Source of the DNA: an uncultured Lachnospiraceae bacterium
GTDB lineage: Bacteria > Bacillota > Clostridia > Lachnospirales > Lachnospiraceae
DNA length: 34,430 bases
Reading direction: 5' to 3'
NCBI GenBank assembly: GCA_947177445.1
Contig: CAMWUL010000033.1
Location: forward strand, 1 to 34,430
The notes under the pieces: generated by a model
What the model was told of the DNA's origin: nothing
What the model saw: only the letters and a program-made list of their open reading frames with translations
The model's database searches: none
Shown here: one piece after another, positions 7,439-17,000 of the stretch
Numbering within the stretch: the first letter of the stretch is position 1
Layout of the letters: each line of letters begins with the position of its first letter
Program-made: the position numbers and the translations under genes

Positions 7439-9103
7439 TTGAATCTACAAAAAAAAAGGAAAATATTCATATACATTATCGAAATATCTCTTCTGGTTTT
7501 ATCCGCCCTGGCATTTATAAAGCTGCTTTTTTTTGGAATGGAAATTGATGAGGAGTACGCTGTTGCCATGTCTTACCGTATTGCTGTCGGTGATCGCATG
7601 TTTTCAGAAATGTGGGAGCCCCACCAGACATCCGGCTTTCTATGTGCTTTTTTTATTAAATTGTTCCTGCTCCTTGACATTCCCGGATTAGATCATATGA
7701 TATTATACCTGCGCCTTGTAGGCATTATTCTGCAATGCGCTGTCAGCCTTTTTTTGTATGATACTCTGAAAAAGCATTATCCTCAGCCTTTGGCCTTTTT
7801 TTGCAGTATCCTTTGTTTAAATCTGCTTCCCAAATGGTTTCTGGTACCTGAATTTTCCAAAATGCTTTTATGGGGCAATCTATGCACTATGATATGCTTT
7901 CTCAGAATCCATTATGGCTCCCGGCATGTCCGCCTGCTGTCAATATCTGCCGCATTGTTTACCTGTACCGCCGTACTGGCCTATCCCACATATATCCTGA
8001 CTGTCCTGCTTTATGCGACTGTCCTCTGGCTTCTTTACGGTAAACTGGCCAAGCGCTGCCTTTTTTATTATCTTGGCACTTGTACATGCCTGGGAATTGG
8101 ATATGTACTCTATTTTTCCATGCAATTAACCTTCGGCGGATTTTTAAATGGTATTCGCCAAATGACCAACGACGGTTCCCACAATGTTTCCATGGCTATG
8201 CGCTTTACGTCCTACATGGATGAGCTGATAGAAGCATTCCCCTATTTTCTCTTCATCCTCGTTGTCTGTGCCGTACTATATTTTCTGTTGTATAAGCTGC
8301 ATATTTTTCAAAAGGGCCAATATACTGTATGCAGTTTTTTACTGCTGTTATCGCTGTTATCAATTTTTCAGCAAATATATTTATGGCTTTGGGGAAACAC
8401 TGTTTATTTCTTCAGGCCTCACTATGTTTATTGCATTCTGTACTGTATGGGTTTTTTTCTGCTCAAAAAAAACCGGGCGCTTACTCTTTTAGGTTTTTTT
8501 CCTGCGTTAACTACGTACCTGGCCGCCCTGATTTTGACAAACACGAACCTGCAGAATACGAGTATTTTCCTGTTCTCCGGCATCATTACGACCTTCCTTG
8601 TATTATATGAATATATGCAAAAAAATAAATGGATATACAATCTCACGCTTCTGGCTCTGTCCGGATTAATCCTGTTTTCCAAAGGATATATGGTAATAGG
8701 GCCTACAGGATATAAGGAAGATATTTTCTTTGTAAGACAAAAAGCTCTTTATGGTCCGTCAAAGGATATATATTGCTGGTACATTGATGGCTATTCCTAT
8801 AATATCGCCGCCGAACTGGTTCCGCAGTACATTTCGGAGCAGGATGCCTTGCTCTGTGTGGGTGAAAACAGCTTATGGTATCTATTGTCAAAATGCACTA
8901 TAAGTACTCCTTCCACCATCAGCACGCCCACCTATGATGAACGTCTCTTGTCATATTGGGAAATGTATCCGGAAAGATTCCCGGATTACGTATTGGTGAA
9001 GGAAAACTCACCATATCTGGAGAATGTGACCGCCCTTCTGAACCTGGATACTCCTCTTGTAAATGATAGAGGGATCCTGCTATATTCAACAAAACAACCA
9101 TAA
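7439..9103 (+). CDS. Polytopic membrane glycosyltransferase-like protein (GT39/GT-C type)
   Basis: This 554-residue protein has about ten to twelve membrane segments over its first 410 residues, then a soluble outside domain of about 140 residues. Near the N-terminus, after the first membrane helix, EIDEEYAVAMSYRIAVGD carries the acidic pair and placement typical of GT-C enzymes such as protein mannosyltransferases and ArnT. These use polyprenyl-phosphate sugars outside the membrane. The donor and acceptor cannot be inferred. The start is TTG, supported by AGGAGG 8 bases upstream. The gene is clearly more AT-rich than the flanking genes. It ends only 6 bases before the convergent permease gene, with no visible terminator between. 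Confidence 0.65.
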   Translation: MNLQKKRKIFIYIIEISLLVLSALAFIKLLFFGMEIDEEYAVAMSYRIAVGDRMFSEMWEPHQTSGFLCAFFIKLFLLLDIPGLDHMILYLRLVGIILQCAVSLFLYDTLKKHYPQPLAFFCSILCLNLLPKWFLVPEFSKMLLWGNLCTMICFLRIHYGSRHVRLLSISAALFTCTAVLAYPTYILTVLLYATVLWLLYGKLAKRCLFYYLGTCTCLGIGYVLYFSMQLTFGGFLNGIRQMTNDGSHNVSMAMRFTSYMDELIEAFPYFLFILVVCAVLYFLLYKLHIFQKGQYTVCSFLLLLSLLSIFQQIYLWLWGNTVYFFRPHYVYCILYCMGFFLLKKNRALTLLGFFPALTTYLAALILTNTNLQNTSIFLFSGIITTFLVLYEYMQKNKWIYNLTLLALSGLILFSKGYMVIGPTGYKEDIFFVRQKALYGPSKDIYCWYIDGYSYNIAAELVPQYISEQDALLCVGENSLWYLLSKCTISTPSTISTPTYDERLLSYWEMYPERFPDYVLVKENSPYLENVTALLNLDTPLVNDRGILLYSTKQP

Positions 9104-9109
9104 AAATAA

Positions 9110-10174
9110 TCATACATCATTTACGTTATTTGATGCTTCTTTATTACGAAAAATGCAGCTATACGCCTGGCTGATCATGATAAAGCCCAGCGGGCCTCCC
9201 ACGATTCCCCATAGCCCGAAAAGCCGAATCCCGGCATAGATCGACAGCAAAATGGCAACGGGCGATACCCCCACCTTTTTCCCGATCAGCTTGGGCTCCA
9301 GAAATTCACGGATAAAAATGCAGGCCACGTAAAGCAGCAGACAGCACACTGCACGCCCATAGCTTCCCAGAAACACCTGCTGGATCCCCAGAGGTACCAG
9401 CACGATGCCCGTACCGATAAAGGGAAGTGCATCCAGCACACCGGCCAGCAATCCCCACAATACACCCTGCTGAATCCCTCCAAGTCCCAGCGTGGCTGCC
9501 GCAGCGATGCCTATGATCGTCATAATGATAACCTGGGCCTTCACGTAGGTGGCAATGTACCGAATGACGCCGCATACCACCTCCAGGAACAGATAGCACT
9601 CCTCCCTCTCCAGCAGCCGATTCATAATATTGTCATAGTCCTTTGCCAAAAGCACCGTGGCGATGAGAAAGGTTACCAGAAAGCCCCCAAAGGCCCCCAG
9701 TCCCTTTACAAACTCCAGAGACTGGGAAAACATTCCCGGAAGAAACTGCAGCTGAAAATAATCAATTCCCTGCTGGATTCCTGAAAAAATGGTATTTTCC
9801 AGGTACTCACTGTCAATTCTTATGGCTCTTCCCACAGTCTCACAGATCCGATGTACGATAACACCCATGTTTTTCTCCAGCGTTTCCAATCCGTCGATCC
9901 AGTCCGGAAGACTTCCCACGATCCAGGAAAACAGCACCCACACCAGCGCCCCAAGAAACAGACAGGCAATCAGCAGCAAAAGCACCGCCCCGGCCTGCCG
10001 ATGCAGCCTCAGCCTTTTCTGCATCCGCTGAAGCAGGGGACCGAAAATCGTTACAAAAAGCATGGCCAGCAAAATAGGCGCCGCCACCGGCACAATCACC
10101 TTCAGGAAAAAATAAACTGCCCCTGTCAGAAGGAGCAGCATCGCAATTCGATTGTTTCTGATTTTCTCTACCAT
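9110..10174 (-). CDS. AI-2E family transporter (YtvI/PerM-like permease)
   Basis: This 354-residue integral membrane protein has the order seen in the AI-2E/UPF0118 family. Two paired helices at the N-terminus (about 8-45) are followed by one at 60-88 and a long soluble loop (about 90-145). The conserved C-terminal helices include GVLWGLLAGVLDALPFIGTG and the REFLEPKLIGKKVGVSP motif. Family members have been linked to autoinducer-2 export, Na+/H+ exchange and, for YtvI in Bacillus, sporulation. The substrate here is open. GGAGG lies 9 bases before the ATG. Confidence 0.88.
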   Translation of the reverse strand: MVEKIRNNRIAMLLLLTGAVYFFLKVIVPVAAPILLAMLFVTIFGPLLQRMQKRLRLHRQAGAVLLLLIACLFLGALVWVLFSWIVGSLPDWIDGLETLEKNMGVIVHRICETVGRAIRIDSEYLENTIFSGIQQGIDYFQLQFLPGMFSQSLEFVKGLGAFGGFLVTFLIATVLLAKDYDNIMNRLLEREECYLFLEVVCGVIRYIATYVKAQVIIMTIIGIAAAATLGLGGIQQGVLWGLLAGVLDALPFIGTGIVLVPLGIQQVFLGSYGRAVCCLLLYVACIFIREFLEPKLIGKKVGVSPVAILLSIYAGIRLFGLWGIVGGPLGFIMISQAYSCIFRNKEASNNVNDV

Positions 10175-10305
10175 ACCAAAGAGCCTCCGGGAATACAGAA
10201 TACTGGGTTGCTCTTAGTATGCTTATCTTAAGTGAAAATATAACTGTTGATCCTTAAAAAGTCTATTTCCAGGCTCCAACGCCGTGGGCAGACGCCTGCG
10301 CAAAG

Positions 10306-11094
10306 TCAGAAAAACAGATGAAACGCCTTCCCCTCGGCTTCCGTGTGAAAGCGCAGTCTCTCCTTTGTGGCCGGATGCGTAAACTCCAGGCTATACGCAC
10401 AGAGAGCCACATTTTTGATTCCCAGCTGACGGGACAGGGCGATGGAAGCCTCATTTCCATACTTCAAGTCCCCCAAAAGAGGCAGTCCTCTGTGTGCCAT
10501 CTGCGCCCGAATCTGATGGAAGCGTCCGGTATCAATCCGGATGTCCGCCAAAGTCAGCATTTCCGGAAGGCCTGCACTGCCCTGCAGTCCTGTATCCGGC
10601 ACCTGCGTTTTTCTCAGAACCGAAAAGGAAAGAACCGCTTTTCCGGCCTGAGGAAACCGCCCGCGGTCCCCCCGATCCAGGACAACCGCTCTGTGGGCAT
10701 TGTCCTTATACATATAATTAACAAGCTCCTCCGCGTCCTGCGCCGGCTCTCCGCAAAGCACCGCATAATACTGCTTGTTCAAGGCCTCACCACTCTCCCG
10801 GCTCTGAAGCTGTGCCGATAATTCTGCCGCGGCCTTTTTATTTTTGGCAAACACAAGAAGCCCTTCCACAGGCTGGTCCAGACGATGGACCACCCCAAGA
10901 AAGGGCTCCTGGCGGCGGATCCTGGAATCCGCACTTTCCCCCGGGAGCTGATCCCCGGAGCAATGTTTTGACAGATAATTCTTCAGCTCGCTCACCACAT
11001 CCTGCCGACAAATCTCCGATGTCTGAGCCGCCAGTCCCGCCGGCTTGCGTACCACCAGCAAATCTCTGTCTTCGTATACAATCTCTGTCCTCAT
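10306..11094 (-). CDS. RluA-family RNA pseudouridine synthase
   Basis: This 262-residue cytosolic enzyme is predicted to turn specific uridines in rRNA or tRNA into pseudouridine. The catalytic block VVHRLDQPVEGLLVFAKN places the catalytic Asp at residue 73. This is the RluA-type HRLD motif, with Gln in place of the usual Thr/Lys that follows. ADIRIDTGRFHQIRAQMAHRGLPL matches the second conserved block (R-x-H-Q-I-R). There is no N-terminal S4 RNA-binding domain, as in the short RluA/RluC-D relatives. GGAG lies 5 bases before the ATG. The gene follows the phosphofructokinase gene by 69 bases that hold a long inverted repeat. Confidence 0.87.
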   Translation of the reverse strand: MRTEIVYEDRDLLVVRKPAGLAAQTSEICRQDVVSELKNYLSKHCSGDQLPGESADSRIRRQEPFLGVVHRLDQPVEGLLVFAKNKKAAAELSAQLQSRESGEALNKQYYAVLCGEPAQDAEELVNYMYKDNAHRAVVLDRGDRGRFPQAGKAVLSFSVLRKTQVPDTGLQGSAGLPEMLTLADIRIDTGRFHQIRAQMAHRGLPLLGDLKYGNEASIALSRQLGIKNVALCAYSLEFTHPATKERLRFHTEAEGKAFHLFF

Positions 11095-11103
11095 ACCGTC
11101 TCC

Positions 11104-11152
11104 CGGCGGCTGCAGATCCTTATACAGCCGCTTTTATGATCTGCTGCCGCCG
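11104..11152. repeat. Long GC-rich inverted repeat between phosphofructokinase and RluA genes
   Basis: Arms 11104-11118 and 11138-11152 pair at 14 of 15 positions around a 19-base loop. The loop holds CAGCCGC (11125-11131), which can instead pair with GCGGCTG (11106-11112), so two structures compete. On the plus strand the repeat is followed by TTTTT and looks like a terminator, but no plus-strand gene leads into it. On the minus strand it lacks a T tract and ends close to the RluA ribosome site. Confidence 0.6.
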
Positions 11153-11163
11153 TTTTTGCTTTC

Positions 11164-12405
11164 TTATTTTTTGTGAAGCACAAGATGCTGAGGCAGGCCA
11201 TTTACCATGAACGGCTGATAGTCGCCCTGGATCAGAGGCTCAATGTAATTGATAAACTCATCGGTCACATAGTTGCCCTCTTTGTTAACCCAGTTGCGGG
11301 GAACCAGTCTCTCATTGTTGGCGATCCGATGAACATCGTAAATACCGGCAGCGCTCATATAAGGATCGTCGGATACACGGTCTATAACTACCATCTTGCC
11401 GGTATCACCCTCGTCCGCAGCCTTTACGGCAGCGCCGCCCACCATGAAGGCTTCATCCACATCCACACGGGAGGCCATATGGGAAGCACTGCGCTGCAAA
11501 GTGGAAAACTCAATGCCGCGGGTCTTACAGCCGATTTCAGCTCCCAGGAAGCCTGCCAGATAAGTGGCTGTGCCCTGCAGCTGCTTGTGGCCGAAGGCAT
11601 CCACGTACTCCGCTCCTCCGGACAGTTCGCAGACATACCTGCCGTCAGCCAGCTTGATACCCTCTGAAACAGCGATCACAAGAGAATGCTTCTTTTTCAG
11701 CAGCTCCTGAACCTTCTTCAGGAATTTATCAATATCAAATTCCACCTCCGGCAGATAAATCAGATCCGGTCCGTCGCATTCCTCGGTCTTTGCCAGAGCC
11801 GTAGCGCCGGTGAGCCAGCCTGCATTACGCCCCATGATCTCGATCACGGTAATGGATTCCTTGTTGTAGGTCAGGCCAAGGGCATCGCGGATCACCTCCT
11901 TGGTGGAAGCGGCAATATACTTGGCGGCGCTTCCGAAGCCGGGTGTGTGGTCGGTCAGTGCCAGATCGTTGTCTATGGTCTTGGGCACTCCCAGGAACTT
12001 CTGAGAATGTCCCTTGATAATCGCATAGTCGGACAGCTTCTTGATGGTATCCATGGAATCATTTCCGCCGATATAGATAAAAGCCTCGATCTCCAGCTTA
12101 TCCAAAATGGTGAATATCTTCTCATAGATCTCCGGGTTCTCATGAATCTCCGGCAGCTTATAACGGCAGGAGCCCAGGAATGCGGAGGGCGTCCTCTTCA
12201 GCAGCTCAATGTCCATATCTGAATGGATCTGAGTGGAAAGGTCCACATACTGCTCATCCAGGAAACCCTGGACTCCGTGCAGCATTCCGTATACCTTATG
12301 AAAGCCGCGCTCTCTGGCGGTCTTGTAAACACCTGCCAGGCTGGAGTTGATTACGGAAGTGGGGCCTCCCGATTGTCCTACAATGATGTTGCGTTTCTTC
12401 CCCAT
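11164..12405 (-). CDS. pfp: 6-phosphofructokinase, pyrophosphate-dependent type
   Basis: This 413-residue glycolytic enzyme phosphorylates fructose 6-phosphate to the 1,6-bisphosphate. It starts with the phosphate-binding GQSGGPTSVIN. The donor-specificity block reads GGNDSMDT (113-120), with Asp where ATP enzymes have Gly, and PKTIDND (141-147), with Lys where ATP enzymes have Gly. In this family both changes point to pyrophosphate as donor, allowing reversible flux. Asn115 replaces the more usual Asp of GGDDS. MGRNAGWL (191-198) is the conserved substrate-binding segment. AGGAGG lies 9 bases before the ATG. A strong promoter precedes it, and RluA may be read from the same transcript. Confidence 0.88.
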   Translation of the reverse strand: MGKKRNIIVGQSGGPTSVINSSLAGVYKTARERGFHKVYGMLHGVQGFLDEQYVDLSTQIHSDMDIELLKRTPSAFLGSCRYKLPEIHENPEIYEKIFTILDKLEIEAFIYIGGNDSMDTIKKLSDYAIIKGHSQKFLGVPKTIDNDLALTDHTPGFGSAAKYIAASTKEVIRDALGLTYNKESITVIEIMGRNAGWLTGATALAKTEECDGPDLIYLPEVEFDIDKFLKKVQELLKKKHSLVIAVSEGIKLADGRYVCELSGGAEYVDAFGHKQLQGTATYLAGFLGAEIGCKTRGIEFSTLQRSASHMASRVDVDEAFMVGGAAVKAADEGDTGKMVVIDRVSDDPYMSAAGIYDVHRIANNERLVPRNWVNKEGNYVTDEFINYIEPLIQGDYQPFMVNGLPQHLVLHKK

Positions 12406-12440
12406 TTTGCAAATCCTCCTTTGATTTGAATTTTTCTTTC

Positions 12441-12469
12441 ATTATACTCAAAGCCCGTACAATTTACAA
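12441..12469 (-). promoter_or_regulatory. Promoter of the phosphofructokinase gene
   Basis: Minus strand: -35 TTGTAA (12469-12464), 17-base spacer, perfect -10 TATAAT (12446-12441). Confidence 0.7.
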
Positions 12470-12512
12470 TCCCATGAAAGCAAGAAAAGCAGAAAATTTG
12501 TCGGCTAACAGT

Positions 12513-13958
12513 TCAGCATACAGTTCTCAGTCCCCTGGGATAATGGTTTTTCATAATGCCTGCCGAAAGCTTTCCCCAGCCCAGGGTAAAGCCGTCCACG
12601 CAGATCAGATACCATCCCTTTTCTCCCTGCGCCGGGAAAGTCTGGCCGTTCAGGTAAACCGCTGTCTCCGCGTCGTCCGCCCTCAGATTCCATACATGCA
12701 TGGCTTCCCGGGGAGACACAGCCAGCGCAAGCGCATGAGAAGGCTGGAAACGGTTTTTTTTCAGCTCTCCCAGGTGCAGCCCCGGACGTACTACCTTCAA
12801 GCCCTTCAGGCCGGGCATCTCCGGCGGCGCAAGATACAGATTATCCCCAAATCGCAAGAAAAGAGGCCGGGAATTCTCTTCGCCGCCCGGGACCGGCATC
12901 TGCAAAAAAGCCTCTCTGCAAAAGTTGGGAAACTCCCCCAGTTCTCTCTCGCAGAGCCCCTTGAGCACGCCGTTTCCGCTGACATGGCGGTGTCCCGCAT
13001 CCAAATCTCCTGCTTTCTTCAGCACCGCCGCAAAATGACCCTCGCCCCGGACTCGATGAGGCCACAGGCGCAGATATGGCTCCTCGCCGCCATCCGGAAG
13101 GCCGAATCTGTTTCTGTCAATGGAAATGATCCCGTAGTCCCTCCGGCTTTCCATAAAGCGGCTGATGGTTTCCTCGTTCTCCTCCGATGCAAAGGTGCAG
13201 GTAGAATAGACAAGTCTTCCCCCGGGCCGCAGCATCCTTGCGGCACAATCCAGAATCTCTATCTGCCGCTTCGCGCACATGGCCACATTTTCCAGGCTCC
13301 ACTCCCCGCAGGCCTCCGGATTCTTGCGAAACATCCCCTCCCCGGAGCAGGGAGCATCCACCAGGATCCTGTCAAAATATTCCGGAAAAATCTCCGCCAG
13401 CCGCCCGGGCTGCTCATTGGTAACACAGGCGTTTACAATCCCCATCCGCTCTATATTTTCCGACAGGATCCGCGCTCTGGCAGGATGAATTTCATTGCAC
13501 AGAAGGAAGCCCTGTCCCTTCATTCCCGCGGCGATCCGGGTGGCCTTTCCCCCCGGCGCCGAGCACAGGTCCAGAATCCTCTCTCCCGGCTGTGCCTCCA
13601 GAAGCTCCGCCACAGCCATGGCGCTGGGCTCCTGGATATAATACAGCCCTGCCTGATGATACGGATGGCGCCCGGGGTGGGCCTCCTCATTATAGTAATA
13701 TCCGTTTTCCGCCCAGGGCACCCTTTCCAGCCGGGCAAAGCCAAGCTCTGCCCCCTCTTTCGGGCCGCCCGCTTCCCCTGCCTCCCGGGGATCACCCCCT
13801 ATGCCAAAAACCTCCGCCGCGCTCCTGCCGTCGGCTCCCATTTTCAGAGAATTCAGCCGCAGAGCCTGACAGGGCTCCCCCTGAAGACTTTTCAAAAAAG
13901 CATCGTATTCCTCTCCCAGCATCCGCCCCATTCTCTCCAGAAACTGCTCCGGAAACAT
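12513..13958 (-). CDS. RsmB/NOP-family RNA (cytosine-5) methyltransferase, RsmF-like
   Basis: This 481-residue SAM-dependent methyltransferase probably modifies cytosine in rRNA. The N-terminal region (1-100) fits the family's RNA-binding part. The SAM site is DLCSAPGGKAT (130-140). The two cysteines of this family are in DAPCSGEGMFRK (Cys204) and YSTCTF (Cys254, the usual nucleophile). The C-terminal extension (about 300-481), including a final PUA-like/RsmF-type domain, matches the longer Gram-positive RsmF group rather than RsmB. GGAGG lies 7 bases before the ATG. The exact rRNA site is not fixed by sequence. Confidence 0.88.
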   Translation of the reverse strand: MFPEQFLERMGRMLGEEYDAFLKSLQGEPCQALRLNSLKMGADGRSAAEVFGIGGDPREAGEAGGPKEGAELGFARLERVPWAENGYYYNEEAHPGRHPYHQAGLYYIQEPSAMAVAELLEAQPGERILDLCSAPGGKATRIAAGMKGQGFLLCNEIHPARARILSENIERMGIVNACVTNEQPGRLAEIFPEYFDRILVDAPCSGEGMFRKNPEACGEWSLENVAMCAKRQIEILDCAARMLRPGGRLVYSTCTFASEENEETISRFMESRRDYGIISIDRNRFGLPDGGEEPYLRLWPHRVRGEGHFAAVLKKAGDLDAGHRHVSGNGVLKGLCERELGEFPNFCREAFLQMPVPGGEENSRPLFLRFGDNLYLAPPEMPGLKGLKVVRPGLHLGELKKNRFQPSHALALAVSPREAMHVWNLRADDAETAVYLNGQTFPAQGEKGWYLICVDGFTLGWGKLSAGIMKNHYPRGLRTVC

Positions 13959-14002
13959 TGATCCGCCTCCCTCATCTCCTGCGCCGCACTTTGCCCCGGC
14001 AG

Positions 14003-14073
14003 CAAAAAAGCGCCGAAAATTTTGTCAGCCGCCGCAGCCGTATTCTGCAGCCACAAAATTTCCTGACGCTTTA
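14003..14073 (-). terminator. Large terminator hairpin after the hybrid sensor kinase gene
   Basis: Read on the minus strand, an arm beginning AAAGCGTCAGGAAATTTTGT (14072-14053) pairs, with a few mismatches, with the arm at about 14024-14004. A GC-rich inner hairpin lies between them, and the structure ends in GCTTTTTTGC. It is unusually long for an intrinsic terminator. Confidence 0.7.
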
Positions 14074-14093
14074 TGGATCTTCATTATCTGCAA

Positions 14094-17000
14094 TCAGTTC
14101 AATATGTACTCCAGCGTTTCAAACAGCTTTTCCACATCGATGGGTTTTGCGATATGGCCGTTCATACCGCACTGAATCGCCTGCTGCTTATCCTCCTCAA
14201 AGGCATTGGCCGTCATGGCCAGAATGGGTATGGAAGCCAGCTCGCGGTTCTCCAGCGCACGTATCTCATGGGTGGCCTCATATCCGTTCATCACCGGCAT
14301 CTGCACATCCATAAGAACCAGCTGATAATAGCCCGGCTCGGATCTTTTCAGCATCTCCACCGCAATCTGTCCATTCTCCGCCACCTCCGTGGTAAAGCCC
14401 GCATCTCCCAGAATCGCCGTGGCAATCTCCTGATTCAGCTCATTATCCTCGGCCAGAAGGATCCGTCCCGCCTGGAAGTTCTCCTTCCTTTCGCTGGTTT
14501 TCTTCTCTTCCTTCTCCTCTGCACCGATCACGGAATGCAGACAGCTGCGAAGCTCCGACAAAAATAACGGCTTACTGCAGAAGGCCGTAACTCCCGCTTC
14601 CCGTGCCTCCTCTTCTATATCGGACCAATCATAGGCAGTCAGAACAATCACCGGTACATTTCCGCCGGTCTCCTTTCGGATCCGCCGGGTCACCTCCACA
14701 CCATTCATATCCGGCAGCAGCCAGTCAATAATATAGACACAATAATTGTCCTCCCGCATGATCGCCTGCTTGGTACGAAGCACCGCTTCCTTTCCCGAAA
14801 GCGTCCACTCCGCCCGCATCCCCAGCTGTCCCAGCATATAGGACACACTGTCGCAGGTATTGAAATCGTCGTCCACCACAAGCGCCCGACAGCCCTTCAG
14901 CTTCGGAATCACCTTGGGCTCCTGGGTGCCCGAGTGAATACGGAAGACAAAGGATACCGTGATCTCCGTTCCCACCCCCGGCTCGCTCTTTACCTGTATT
15001 GTGCCGTTCATCATGTCCACAATATTTTTTGTGATCGCCATTCCCAGGCCGGTTCCCTGGATTTTGCTGATGGTGGAGGTGGTTTCCCGCTCAAAGGGCT
15101 CAAAAATACGTTCCACAAACTCCTTGCTCATACCGATGCCGGTATCCTTGATATAAAATTCATATCTTGCGCAGTCCTCCGGCGCTCCCGGCTTTTCCGT
15201 GATCCGCATGGTAATGATCCCCCCGGCGCAGGTATACTTCACCGCGTTGCTGAGCAGATTCAATAATACCTGATTCAGCCGAAGCTTATCACAATAAATT
15301 TCCTCATCCATCACATCCACTGCATCAATGTACAGCTCCAGCTGCTTGGAACGGATATCAGCCTGCAGAATGCTGCGCAGCCCATGCAGAATATCCGGCA
15401 GACTGCAGGGCTTCTCATCCAGATGCATCTTCCCGCTTTCAATGCGGCTCATATCCAGTACGTCATTGATCAGACTCAGCAGATGGTTGCCTGATGTCAT
15501 GATTTTCTTTAAGTATTCCTCCACCTGCTCCCTGCGGTCAATATGGGCAATCGCCAGTGCCGTAAAGCCCACAATGGCATTCATGGGTGTCCGAATATCG
15601 TGGGACATATTGGAAAGGAATATGCTTTTAGCCTTGTTGGCCTGATTTGCCTGCATCAGCGCATCCTCAAGCAGGCTCTTCTTCTCCATTTCGTTGCGGA
15701 TCTCCGCATCCACGCTCCGAAAGCCCAGAACAATCCCGTGATCCGCCTCCCAGCTTCCCGAACGCACTGCCTTCATCTGGAAATATTTCATTTCACCGTC
15801 AATCAAAATACGATGATCCACATAATACTGCTTCTTTTCCGCCAGCTCCTCCTTCAGCCCAAGGGCGGCCTCCCGCAGCATTTCCCGATCCTCTTCATAT
15901 ACATATTCCTGTATGTATGTCTCCATGTTTTCACGGAACGTTTTTTCACTTCTGAAGGCAGTCTCAAAGACACACCCGGTATCCTCGTCATTCCGGAGAA
16001 CAGACCCTGTTTCCGTATCCAGATCAACAGCACAGACAAAATTATAATCCGTGCTCAGCGCCTGAAGCAGGGCGTTCAGGTATTGCTCCTTCTTTTTCTC
16101 CTGCAGCTTCTGAGCCGTGCAGTCTAAGAGAAAACGCTGATATACCAGCTCCCCGTTCTCCTCTAAAAGCTTCACGTTTCCCATAATATGCAGAATTTCA
16201 CCGTTTTTATGCTGCACCCGATAGCTTACGCTGGCGCTGTCTCCTACATTTTTCAGCTCCCGGATATCCTCCCGAAGCTTTTCCTTGTCCTCCTCCACAA
16301 TGGAGGCCGCCACCAGGTCGAAGCCTCCTGCCGCCAGCTCCTCCTGAGATTCGTAGCCTAAAATTTTCAGAGCCGCCCGGTTAATACTCAGTATTTTCTT
16401 TCCGTCCAGCGTATGGAGTATTACGCCGCAATCTATGGAAGTAAAAATCGTTTCCAGCGTGTGGTTCTTCTTTATAATCTCCTGCTCATAGGCCCGCTCC
16501 TGGGTCACATCGATAGCGACGCCTACCGTTCCCATTACGCTTCCGTCCAGATCGTAGAGCGGAGACTTGTATGTGGTAAGGGTTCTCATCCCTTCTCCTG
16601 TTCTGATCATCTCATCGGATATGCAGGTGGTCTTCCTGCTCATAACCTCATTCTCCGATTCGATGCAGGCCGGATCATCCTCCTCCACATCCCAGATGTA
16701 GGCATGCCCCCGTCCTTCCACCTGCTGCCTGGTCTTGTTCACCGTACTGCAGAAGCTGTCGTTAACCTTTCTGTGAATCCCTTCTTTATCTTTATACCAG
16801 ACCAAATTGGGACTATGATTAATAGTTGCTTCCAGATATTGACTGATCTCCCAGGAATCCTTCTCGGCTTTGCAGACCTGCTGCCATCTCAAAAACCGAA
16901 ACCGAATCTCTCCATCGGACATGGGAGCAGTCCAGATATCCCTGACCTGCGGCGGATATTCCTCCAGTGCAAAAATCTGATCCTTCTGTGCGATCAGTAT

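Noticed and set aside
12426..13961. A 511-codon open frame on the plus strand
   Set aside because: It lies fully opposite the RsmF-like gene, which has all its motifs. The plus-strand translation resembles no known fold and has no ribosome site.
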